A stretch of DNA of 14,656 bases from contig DATDCV010000219.1 of assembly GCA_036524155.1 (NCBI GenBank), forward strand, positions 1 to 14,656. The letters are read 5' to 3'. The notes under the pieces are model-generated. The model was not told where the DNA came from and did no database searches. It was given only the letters and a program-made list of their open reading frames with translations. This document shows, piece after piece, positions 6,310 to 12,522 of the stretch (its first letter is position 1; every line of letters begins with the position of its first letter). The position numbers and the translations under genes are program-made. The stretch comes from DATDCV01 sp036524155. Lineage in GTDB: Bacteria; Verrucomicrobiota; Verrucomicrobiia; Limisphaerales; UBA8199.

Positions 6310-7719
6310 ATGCTTGCCGCCATCATTAACACGTTCAAGAACTGCTTCAAGATTCCGGAGCTGAAATCCCGGATCATTTTCACACTGGCAGTGTTGGCCA
6401 TCTGCCGTTTGGAGGCCGTGATTCGTGTGCCCGGCCTGAACGGCGAGGCGCTGACGGCTTTCTTTTCGCAGCACGCCCAGCAGGGGGGTGTTCTGGGCAT
6501 CTACAGCATGTTTACCGGGGGCGCACTGGAACACTGCGCGGTGGGGGCGCTGGGCATCATGCCTTACATCAGCGCTACGATTATTGTGCAATTGTTGACG
6601 GCGGTAGTCCCGCAGCTCAGCAAACTGGCTCGTGAAGAAGGCGGTCGGACGAAGATCGTGCAGTACGGACGTTACCTGACCGTGCTGCTATGCCTCGGCC
6701 AGGGGCTGTTCATGGCGATTGGCTGGGAGCACCCCGAAAAGCTGTTCGGCCAGGGCATCGGCCAACTGGTGCTCTATCGGCCTGAGTATATCTGGTTTTA
6801 TCGTCTGCAAACCACCATCCTGCTAACTACCGGCACGATGCTGCTCATGTGGCTTGGCGAGCAAATAACCGACCGCGGCATTGGCAACGGTGTCTCGCTA
6901 ATCATAACTATCGGCATCCTGGCGCGGTTGCCGCAGGCAGGCGTGGCCCTGAAAGATATGTTCGGCGCCGAGCGCGGCTTTGAGGCCCGCTTCAACATCG
7001 GTCACGCGATGGCGTTGCTGCTTTTGCTAGCAGGGGTTATCGCCGGTGTGATCGCGATTACGCAGGCGCAACGCAAAGTCCCCGTCCAGTATGCGCAGCG
7101 CGCGGTGGGCCGCAAAGTCTACGCCGGCGGGACCTCGTTCATGCCTTTGCGCGTGAACTACTCGGGGGTTATGCCGATTATCTTCGCCCAGGCGATCCTC
7201 ATGTTCCCGCAGAAATTCTTTGAAATGGCCTGGGGCGCTCTGGCCAACAACACCAACCCGGGCCTAAAGTTCATCGGTGAAGCCTGTCACCGGCTCTCGC
7301 TGATGCTGGGGGAAAGGCACTGGTTCTACCTCGTTACTTACGCGTTGATGATTTTGTTCTTTTCCTATTTCTGGGTCGCGACGCAGTTCAACGAGTTGCA
7401 GATTGCGGACGACTTGAAGAAGAACGGCGGTTACATCCCGGGGGTGCGGCCGGGACAGGCCACCAGTGATTATCTGCACAACGCTATGAGCCGCATCACG
7501 CTGGCCGGTGCCGTGTTCCTGGTAGTGATCGCTGTCATCCCGCTGTTGCTCTATAACAATTTGCAGATTCCCTATCCCGTGGCGACGTTCTTTGGCGGCA
7601 CCAGCATGCTCATCCTTGTGGGTGTGCTTTTGGACACGATGCGCCAGATGGAGACCCATCTTTTGATGCGCCATTATGATGGCTTCCTGAAGAAGGGCCG
7701 TCTTCGCGGCCGGTTTTAG
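6310..7719 (+). CDS. secY: Preprotein translocase channel subunit SecY
   Basis: The product is 469 residues, slightly longer than usual. It is an integral inner-membrane protein with about ten hydrophobic segments, the first near 21-38 and the last near 426-444. Recognisable SecY blocks are GALGIMPYISATIIVQLLTAVVPQL (79-103), the cytosolic loop KLAREEGGRTKIVQYGRY, GIGNGVSLIITIGI (190-203), PVQYAQRAVGRKVYAGGTS (258-276), and the C-terminal loop ADDLKKNGGYIPGVRPGQAT (366-385). SecY with SecE and SecG forms the channel for Sec-dependent export; the signal-peptide-bearing GH62 enzyme downstream would be a likely client. There is an 80-bp gap after rplO and no Shine-Dalgarno. The adk gene often found next to secY is absent. 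Confidence 0.98.
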   Translation: MLAAIINTFKNCFKIPELKSRIIFTLAVLAICRLEAVIRVPGLNGEALTAFFSQHAQQGGVLGIYSMFTGGALEHCAVGALGIMPYISATIIVQLLTAVVPQLSKLAREEGGRTKIVQYGRYLTVLLCLGQGLFMAIGWEHPEKLFGQGIGQLVLYRPEYIWFYRLQTTILLTTGTMLLMWLGEQITDRGIGNGVSLIITIGILARLPQAGVALKDMFGAERGFEARFNIGHAMALLLLLAGVIAGVIAITQAQRKVPVQYAQRAVGRKVYAGGTSFMPLRVNYSGVMPIIFAQAILMFPQKFFEMAWGALANNTNPGLKFIGEACHRLSLMLGERHWFYLVTYALMILFFSYFWVATQFNELQIADDLKKNGGYIPGVRPGQATSDYLHNAMSRITLAGAVFLVVIAVIPLLLYNNLQIPYPVATFFGGTSMLILVGVLLDTMRQMETHLLMRHYDGFLKKGRLRGRF

Positions 7720-7765
7720 CTATGTCGCTCGTTTACTTAGCCTGAAAAACGGTTGAAGGTTAAGG

Positions 7766-8554
7766 ATGGCTGGAAAGACAATGATTATTTTAAAGAGCGA
7801 GCGAGATTTGGAGGCCATGCGGCCGGCCTGTGCGCTGGCCAGTGTGGTGCTCAATGAAGTCGCTCGTTTCATCCAGCCAGGGGTGACGACGAAGCAGGTG
7901 GACGACTTTGCCGCCTCCCGGATGAAGCATTATGGCGGCAAAAGCGCGTTCCTGGGCTATCGGAAGTTTCCGTGTCATACCTGCATCTCGGTCAATGAAC
8001 AGATCGTTCACGGCCTGGCTGGCGCGCGGATACTAAGTTTCGGTGACATTGTGAGCCTCGATATCGGAGTAGTTTTTAACGGATTCGTGGGGGACACAGC
8101 GAGGACGGTAGCGGTAGGCGGATGCGGGGTACAGGCGCAACGGCTGATGGATGTGACGGAGAAATCGCTTTACGAAGGCATTGCGCAGGCGGTCGCCGGC
8201 AAACGGGTGAGCGACATCTCGCGGGCGATACAGAACTATGTGGAATCCAACGGCTTCAGCGTGGTGCGGGAGTTCGTTGGTCACGGGGTGGGGCGGTCGA
8301 TGCACGAAGAACCCCAAGTGCCGAATTTCGTTGACGGCAAATCGTCTCCGAAACTGCGGCCAGGGATGACGATCGCTATCGAGCCGATGGTCAACGCGGG
8401 TCTACCCGGCGTAAAAATTTTGAATGATGGCTGGACAGTGGTCACTCAAGATGGTTCATTATCAGCCCATTTTGAGCATACGGTGCTCATTACCGAGGCC
8501 GAACCTGAGATTCTGACATGCCCGGAGACGATGCCTTCCAAGTTGAAGGTTTAG
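7766..8554 (+). CDS. map: Methionine aminopeptidase, type I
   Basis: The product is 262 residues, the size of E. coli Map, without an N-terminal SH3 or zinc-finger extension. It removes the initiator methionine from nascent proteins in a two-metal pita-bread active site. All five metal ligands can be placed: D99 (SLDIGVV), D110 (GFVGDTA), H173 (VGHGVGR), E206 (AIEPMVN) and E237 (HFEHTV). H82 (IVHGL) and H180 (MHEEPQVPN) match the conserved active-site histidines. A GAAGG lies 7-12 nt before the chosen ATG; the second ATG at 7781 is possible but less well placed. The 3' end overlaps infA by 37 nt. Confidence 0.98.
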   Translation: MAGKTMIILKSERDLEAMRPACALASVVLNEVARFIQPGVTTKQVDDFAASRMKHYGGKSAFLGYRKFPCHTCISVNEQIVHGLAGARILSFGDIVSLDIGVVFNGFVGDTARTVAVGGCGVQAQRLMDVTEKSLYEGIAQAVAGKRVSDISRAIQNYVESNGFSVVREFVGHGVGRSMHEEPQVPNFVDGKSSPKLRPGMTIAIEPMVNAGLPGVKILNDGWTVVTQDGSLSAHFEHTVLITEAEPEILTCPETMPSKLKV

Positions 8555-8742
8555 TCGTGGAAGTTCTGCCGAACGGGACCTATCGAGTGGAACTGGCAAA
8601 CGGGCATCGTTTGCTGGGCTTCGTGCCCGGCAAGCGGAGACTGAATAGCCGGCCAATGGCGGCGGGAGAAAAGGTGCGAGTGCGGTTGTCGCCCTTTGAT
8701 TTGTCGGTCGGCCGGATCCTGGGGGAACCGGTCGGCGGGTGA
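8518..8742 (+). CDS. infA: Translation initiation factor IF-1, divergent
   Basis: The product is 74 residues with the S1/OB-fold layout of IF-1: DDAFQVEGLVVEVLPNGTYRVELANGH (4-30), GKRRLN (38-43), GEKVRVRLSPFDLSVGRI (50-67). It aligns to E. coli IF-1 without gaps. It differs in normally conserved places: the AHISG segment reads GFVPG, NYIRI reads NSRPM, and the basic end (FRSR in E. coli) is replaced by GEPVGG. IF-1 binds the 30S A site during initiation. The ATG lies inside the 3' end of map (37-nt overlap), implying translational coupling. Context between map and rpmJ is typical for infA. A second, more canonical infA elsewhere in the genome is possible. Confidence 0.9.
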   Translation: MPGDDAFQVEGLVVEVLPNGTYRVELANGHRLLGFVPGKRRLNSRPMAAGEKVRVRLSPFDLSVGRILGEPVGG

Positions 8743-8794
8743 AAGCAGCGGGAGGCTCGGTTGAGCTATCCCCAGAGAAATAGATTTTAGGAAT

Positions 8795-8908
8795 ATGAAA
8801 GTTCGCGCATCTGTCAAAAAGCTTTGCGAAAACTGCAAGATCATCCGGCGCAAAGGCGTCATTCGCGTGATCTGCACCAACGCGAGGCACAAACAACGCC
8901 AGGGATAG
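8795..8908 (+). CDS. rpmJ: Large-subunit ribosomal protein L36, zinc-binding form
   Basis: This is a 37-residue ORF starting MKVRASVKKLCENCKIIRRK and ending ARHKQRQG, the exact length and pattern of bacterial L36. The zinc ligands of the C+ form are all present: C11, C14, C27 and H32. L36 is the smallest 50S protein and stabilises 23S rRNA near the peptidyl-transferase region. An AGGA lies about 3 nt upstream of the ATG, closer than usual. It sits between infA and rpsM, the usual place. Because L36 is the zinc form while S14 and S4 are zinc-independent, this ribosome would use zinc in only some of its switchable proteins. Confidence 0.97.
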   Translation: MKVRASVKKLCENCKIIRRKGVIRVICTNARHKQRQG

Positions 8909-8924
8909 CCCAGGCTTACGCAAT

Positions 8925-8957
8925 AACGGTTAAACGGTTTTAACGATCCAACGAATA
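8925..8957. repeat. AACG-led 8-nt periodic units before rpsM
   Basis: The end of the rpmJ-rpsM spacer reads AACGGTTA, AACGGTTTT, AACGATCC, AACGAATA, so AACG recurs at 8, 9 and 8 nt. The units are degenerate and no inverted arm is seen. The array abuts the rpsM ATG and leaves no room for a normal Shine-Dalgarno. The unit differs from the GGAT family, so any relation is uncertain. Confidence 0.4.
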
Positions 8958-8958
8958 T

Positions 8959-9354
8959 ATGGCTCGCATCATCGGTGTAGAAGTACCGCCCAACAAGCGC
9001 ATCGACATTGCTCTGCGCTACATTTACGGTATCGGCCCCAGCAACTCGAGAGTCATCCTTGCCAAAGCCAATATTGATCCCGCTATTCGCGCCAAGGACC
9101 TGACGGAGCAGCAGCTTTCGCAGATCGTCCATGCGATTCAGGATGGCAAATATGTCATCGAAGGCGATTTGCGGCGCGAGATTGGTATGAACCTCAAGCG
9201 ATTGCAGGGCATCAAGTGCTACCGTGGTGTCCGCCATTTGCGTGGCCTGCCCGTGCGCGGCCAGCGGACGCAAACCAACGCCCGCACCCGCAAGGGACCG
9301 CGCAAGACTGTCGGCGTCGTCCGCAATCCAGCCGCGAAGACCGGCATCCACTGA
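8959..9354 (+). CDS. rpsM: Small-subunit ribosomal protein S13
   Basis: The product is 131 residues, starting MARIIGVEVPPNKRIDIALRY. It contains the helix-two-turn-helix region IYGIGPSNSRVILAKA and the conserved basic tail RGLPVRGQRTQTNARTRKGPRKTVG (about 95-119). S13 sits on the 30S head, contacts the P-site tRNA with its tail and forms bridges to L5. No Shine-Dalgarno is present: the upstream 33 bp are 8-nt repeat units. It is followed after 20 nt by rpsK in the usual alpha-operon order. Confidence 0.98.
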   Translation: MARIIGVEVPPNKRIDIALRYIYGIGPSNSRVILAKANIDPAIRAKDLTEQQLSQIVHAIQDGKYVIEGDLRREIGMNLKRLQGIKCYRGVRHLRGLPVRGQRTQTNARTRKGPRKTVGVVRNPAAKTGIH

Positions 9355-9374
9355 GTTGATATTGAATTCGTATT

Positions 9375-10028
9375 ATGGCCGAAGAGAAAAAAAAGCCCGC
9401 TCCCAGGAAAGAAGGCAAACCCGAAGACGTCACCGCTGAGAAGCCCGCGACGAAGCCGGCTGGTGATGCCGCTGCGCCGAAGCAACCCAGGAAAGAGAAG
9501 CCTGCCGCAGGTGCCGCAACCGGGCCTGAAGGGGCTCCCGCTGGCGCGCCTGCCGAGGCAGCCAAGCCCGTCGAAGGCGCCGCTCCGGCGGTCCCCGTGG
9601 CAGGCGCGGCCCCTACCGCCGCTGAGTTGCTCGCCGACGATCTCGCCGGCAAGAAGATCATTAAGGCTAAGGGCGCGAAAAACATCATCTCGGGGGTCGC
9701 CCATATCCTGGCCACATTCAACAATACCCAGGTGAGCATTACGGACGCTCAAGGGCACGTCATCGGCTGGTCAACGGCCGGCCGCGTCGGCTTTAAAGGG
9801 TCACGCAAGAGCACGGCTTACGCCGCGCAACAGGTGGCCCAGGACGCAGCCCGGCAGGCGATGTCCCACGGCATGAAAGAAGTCGAAGTGCAGGTGCGAG
9901 GCCCCGGGTCCGGCCGCGAATCCGCAATCCGCGCTTTGCAGGCGATTGGCCTCGAAATCACCACCATCCGCGACGTTACTCCGGTTCCCCATAACGGCTG
10001 CCGCCCGCGGAAAAAACGGCGCGTGTAA
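9375..10028 (+). CDS. rpsK: Small-subunit ribosomal protein S11 with long N-terminal extension
   Basis: The product is 217 residues, while S11 is normally about 129. The S11 core starts near residue 100: KNIISGVAHILATFNNTQV, then GWSTAGRVGFKGSRKSTAYAAQ, VRGPGSGRESAIRALQ and the universal end DVTPVPHNGCRPRKKRRV. S11 lines the platform and the mRNA exit near the Shine-Dalgarno:anti-Shine-Dalgarno duplex. Residues 1-88 are Ala/Pro/Lys/Glu-rich, low-complexity and probably disordered. No ATG lies between M1 and the core; a GTG (residue 75) or TTG (residue 85) could be alternative starts, but the ATG at 9375 is well placed 20 nt after rpsM. The extension is therefore probably translated. Confidence 0.96.
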   Translation: MAEEKKKPAPRKEGKPEDVTAEKPATKPAGDAAAPKQPRKEKPAAGAATGPEGAPAGAPAEAAKPVEGAAPAVPVAGAAPTAAELLADDLAGKKIIKAKGAKNIISGVAHILATFNNTQVSITDAQGHVIGWSTAGRVGFKGSRKSTAYAAQQVAQDAARQAMSHGMKEVEVQVRGPGSGRESAIRALQAIGLEITTIRDVTPVPHNGCRPRKKRRV

Positions 10029-10032
10029 TTCT

Positions 10033-10060
10033 CAACTTCCAACTTCTAACTCTCTACTAA
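10033..10060. repeat. 7-nt periodic repeat in rpsK-rpsD spacer
   Basis: The 35-bp gap contains CAACTTC, CAACTTC, TAACTCT, CTACTAA in tandem, the first two identical and the rest degenerate. The gap ends 3 nt before the rpsD ATG and is pyrimidine-rich on the coding strand, so it offers no Shine-Dalgarno. Low sequence complexity alone could account for part of the pattern. Confidence 0.4.
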
Positions 10061-10063
10061 CCG

Positions 10064-10672
10064 ATGGCTCGTTATACAGGTCCCCGCGTCCGCATCAGCC
10101 GCCGCTTCGGCGTCCCGATCTTTGGCCCGACAAAATACCTTGAGCGCCGGAACTACGGTCCGGGCGTGCATGGCCCGAAGTCGCGCCGGAAACACACCGA
10201 TTACGGCCTTGGCCTGATCGAGAAGCAAAAGCTGCGCTATTACTACGGCCTGCTCGAACGGCAATTCCGCGGTGTTTACGAGCGGGCTCTGAAACGCCGT
10301 GGTGTGACCGGCGAGCAGATGCTGCAGATCCTCGAGACCCGGCTCGACAACGTGTGCTATCACCTTGGCTTCGCCAACACGCGCGCTGCCGCGCGGCAGT
10401 TGGTCGCCCACGGCCACGTGAGAGTCAACGGGCGGAAGGTTGATATTCCGTCGTTCGGCCTGAAGGTGAATGACGTCGTCGAGATCAAGAATTCCAATGC
10501 CGCCCGCCAACTGGCGACCAAGAACCTCGAAATCGCCGCCAGCCGCGCAGTGCCCGACTGGCTTTCGTTGGACAAGGAAGCCTTAAAGGGCGTTGTGATG
10601 CGCATCCCCAGCCGGGATGAGATCCAGCCCATCGCCAACGAGCAGGCGGTCGTCGAATTTTATTCCCGGTAA
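10064..10672 (+). CDS. rpsD: Small-subunit ribosomal protein S4, zinc-independent form
   Basis: The product is 202 residues, starting MARYTGPRVRISRRFG. The S4 core is clear: DYGLGLIEKQKLRYYYGLLERQFR (about 46-69), then the S4 RNA-binding domain LETRLDNVCYHLGFANTRAAARQLVAHGHVRVNG (about 90-123), ending IANEQAVVEFYSR. The N-terminal region has none of the four Cys of the zinc form. S4 nucleates 16S 5'-domain assembly and represses the alpha operon in E. coli. Here a 158-bp spacer separates it from rpoA; in E. coli rpsD also directly precedes rpoA. No Shine-Dalgarno is visible. Confidence 0.98.
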   Translation: MARYTGPRVRISRRFGVPIFGPTKYLERRNYGPGVHGPKSRRKHTDYGLGLIEKQKLRYYYGLLERQFRGVYERALKRRGVTGEQMLQILETRLDNVCYHLGFANTRAAARQLVAHGHVRVNGRKVDIPSFGLKVNDVVEIKNSNAARQLATKNLEIAASRAVPDWLSLDKEALKGVVMRIPSRDEIQPIANEQAVVEFYSR

Positions 10673-10684
10673 GCAAGTAAAACC

Positions 10685-10741
10685 GGATTGTTGGATGAAT
10701 GGATAATCGGATTGTTGAACCGTTAGACAGTCCGTCTATCC
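10685..10741. repeat. 8-nt periodic inverted repeat (imperfect hairpin) in rpsD-rpoA spacer
   Basis: Units on the + strand are GGATTGTT, GGATGAAT, GGATAATC, GGATTGTT (10685-10716). After a 9-nt loop come the inverted units GACAGTCC and GTCTATCC (10726-10741). Pairing 10701-10716 with 10726-10741 gives 14 of 16 pairs counting two G-U, with one two-base internal mismatch. The layout matches the element before rpsC. There is no T-run after the stem, so it is not a typical intrinsic terminator. It may be a repeat element, an RNA-processing site or a partial attenuator between rpsD and rpoA. Confidence 0.7.
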
Positions 10742-10830
10742 CCGAACCGGCAGTCCAAAACAATTATACGGACCTGGGTGGTTTCCGGGAATAGCCGTCC
10801 GGTCAGTTTAAAATTGTTGAAAGGAAAAAC

Positions 10831-11850
10831 ATGCCAGTACGTTTAGGACGTTTCGAAATGCCCAAGCGGTTGACGAAGGAAGAGGCAACCGCCACGGACA
10901 CCTACGCCAAGTTTGTCGCCGAGCCCTTTGAGACCGGTTACGGCCACACGATAGGCAACTCGCTCCGCCGGGTGCTGCTTTCGTCCCTCGAGGGCGCGGC
11001 GATCAGCTCAATCAAGATTGACGGCGCGATGCACGAGTTCGCCACGATTGAGGGTGTCGTCGAGGATGTCACTGATATTGTGCTGAACCTGAAGAAGATC
11101 CTGTTTAAGTCGCATTCCCGGGATCCGCAGACGGTGCTTTTGTCGGTGAACAAAGAGGGCGAAGTCACAGCCGCCGATATCCAGCTCAATCAGAATCTGG
11201 AAATGGTTAACCCGACGCAACACATCTGCACGCTTGATAAGAAGAAGAAGTTTGAAATGGAGTTGGAGATCAAGGTCGGCCGCGGGTTCCTTCCGGGCGA
11301 CGAAAACAAGAAGCCGAACCAGCCCATCGGCGTCGTCGCAATTGACTCCCTCTTCTCTCCGGTGACCCGAGTGCGCTACGCGGTCGAGAACGCACGCGTG
11401 GGCCAGCGGACCGATTACGACCGCCTGCTGCTGGAGATTTGGACTGACGGCCGGATTTCGCCCGATGACGCGCTCACCCAGGCCTCCGCGATTCTCCAGC
11501 ACCACCTCGACGTATTTGTCGGCTACGACAAGAACGCGGTGGAATTCGAAGAAGTCGTCGATAAACAGGACGAAGAGAAGACCAAGCTCAAGAAGCTGTT
11601 GAACATGAGCGTCAACGAAATCGAGTTGAGCGTCCGCGCGGCGAACTGCCTCAATAATGCCAATATTACTACGGTCGGCCAGCTCGCCATGAAGACCGAG
11701 CAGGAGATGCTCAAGTACCGGAATTTCGGGAAGAAGTCCCTCAACGAAATCAAAGAGAAGCTGGCCGCGCTTGGGTTGACGCTGGGAATGAGTTTTGAAC
11801 CCGATCTGCTGGACACGCCGAAAGAAGAACCCATAACGCTGACCCGGTAA
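10831..11850 (+). CDS. rpoA: RNA polymerase subunit alpha
   Basis: The product is 339 residues. The N-terminal dimerisation domain (about 1-235) includes EPFETGYGHTIGNSLRRVLLSSLEGAAI (31-58) and GVVEDVTDIVLNLK (75-88). An acidic/lysine linker follows (about 236-257), then the alpha-CTD (258-325) with ELSVRAANCL and NFGKKSLNEIKEKL. R269 lies at the position of the UP-element-contacting Arg265 of E. coli, and the following Asn and the GKKSL segment are also kept. Alpha seeds polymerase assembly and binds UP elements and activators. The start at 10831 has AAGGA 5 nt upstream, one of the best ribosome-binding sites here. A later ATG at 10858 is less well placed. The preceding 158-bp gap is the longest inside the cluster. 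Confidence 0.99.
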   Translation: MPVRLGRFEMPKRLTKEEATATDTYAKFVAEPFETGYGHTIGNSLRRVLLSSLEGAAISSIKIDGAMHEFATIEGVVEDVTDIVLNLKKILFKSHSRDPQTVLLSVNKEGEVTAADIQLNQNLEMVNPTQHICTLDKKKKFEMELEIKVGRGFLPGDENKKPNQPIGVVAIDSLFSPVTRVRYAVENARVGQRTDYDRLLLEIWTDGRISPDDALTQASAILQHHLDVFVGYDKNAVEFEEVVDKQDEEKTKLKKLLNMSVNEIELSVRAANCLNNANITTVGQLAMKTEQEMLKYRNFGKKSLNEIKEKLAALGLTLGMSFEPDLLDTPKEEPITLTR

Positions 11851-11917
11851 TCCGCGCGGACCGTGAAGCACCGTTCGCATCGTTCGGCAGCAATAACTTA
11901 ACTATCAGTCACACATC

Positions 11918-12397
11918 ATGCGACATCTCAAGCGAACCGCCAAATTGGGGCGCACGTTCGAACATCGCAACGCGATGCTCGCCAACCTCGTCTGCAGCCT
12001 GATCAAGCAAAAACGCGTCACGACCACTCTGGCTAAAGCCAAAGCGGCGCGCTCCGTCGCCGAAAAAATGGTGACGCTGGGCAAAAGCGGCAGCATCCAC
12101 GACCGGCGTTTGGCCGCGGCCCGGTTGCACCAGGAGGACGCGGTGAAGATCCTTTTCGACGAGATTGCACCCGCACAGAAAGAACGGCGCGGGGGGTACA
12201 CGCGCATCGTGAAGATGGGACATCGCCAGGGGGACGCGGGCCAACAGGCCATTCTCGAGTGGGTGGATCTGGCTTATACCCCCGCTGAAAGCAAGCCAGC
12301 CGAGGCGACCAAGGCTGTCGGGGAAACCAAGGGTGCCGAGGAAACCAAGCCTGCCGGCGAGGACAAGCCTGCAGCCGCCGAGCCGGAAAAGAAATAG
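11918..12397 (+). CDS. rplQ: Large-subunit ribosomal protein L17 with C-terminal tail
   Basis: The product is 159 residues against about 120-127 in many bacteria. The core (1-122) shows MRHLKRTAKLGRTFEHRNAML, NLVCSLIKQKRVTTTLAKAKAAR and GGYTRIVKMGHRQGDAGQQAILEWVD. L17 lies at the tunnel exit and binds several 23S domains. Residues 123-159 form a Glu/Lys/Ala/Pro tail with a repeated ETK/EDK pattern, probably disordered. The ATG is preceded by no Shine-Dalgarno. It is the last gene of the cluster: a strong intrinsic terminator begins 27 nt after its stop. Confidence 0.97.
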   Translation: MRHLKRTAKLGRTFEHRNAMLANLVCSLIKQKRVTTTLAKAKAARSVAEKMVTLGKSGSIHDRRLAAARLHQEDAVKILFDEIAPAQKERRGGYTRIVKMGHRQGDAGQQAILEWVDLAYTPAESKPAEATKAVGETKGAEETKPAGEDKPAAAEPEKK

Positions 12398-12424
12398 CTC
12401 TCAAAGACCCTTATTTGACCTACC

Positions 12425-12452
12425 AAAGCCCGTCCCAGTGGACGGGCTTTTT
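12425..12452 (+). terminator. Intrinsic terminator at end of ribosomal cluster
   Basis: AAAGCCCGTCC pairs perfectly with GGACGGGCTTT around a CAGT tetraloop, giving an 11-bp stem followed by a T-run (TTTTT from 12448 to 12452). It begins 27 nt after the rplQ stop and faces the + strand, so it closes the transcription unit. The leading A-run also makes it potentially bidirectional. Confidence 0.93.
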
Positions 12453-12522
12453 GCTTGTGCGGCTGGATCGATGAGGCTATCCCGGTCGTCAGAACCCGGG
12501 CCGGGACCCGGACGCACTTTTT

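Noticed and set aside
8551..9351. 266-codon minus-strand frame opposite infA, rpmJ and rpsM
   Set aside because: Antisense to three confident genes and their spacers; no family resemblance.
11008..11880. 290-codon minus-strand frame opposite rpoA
   Set aside because: Antisense to rpoA with codon-shadow composition; no ribosome-binding site, promoter or known domain.
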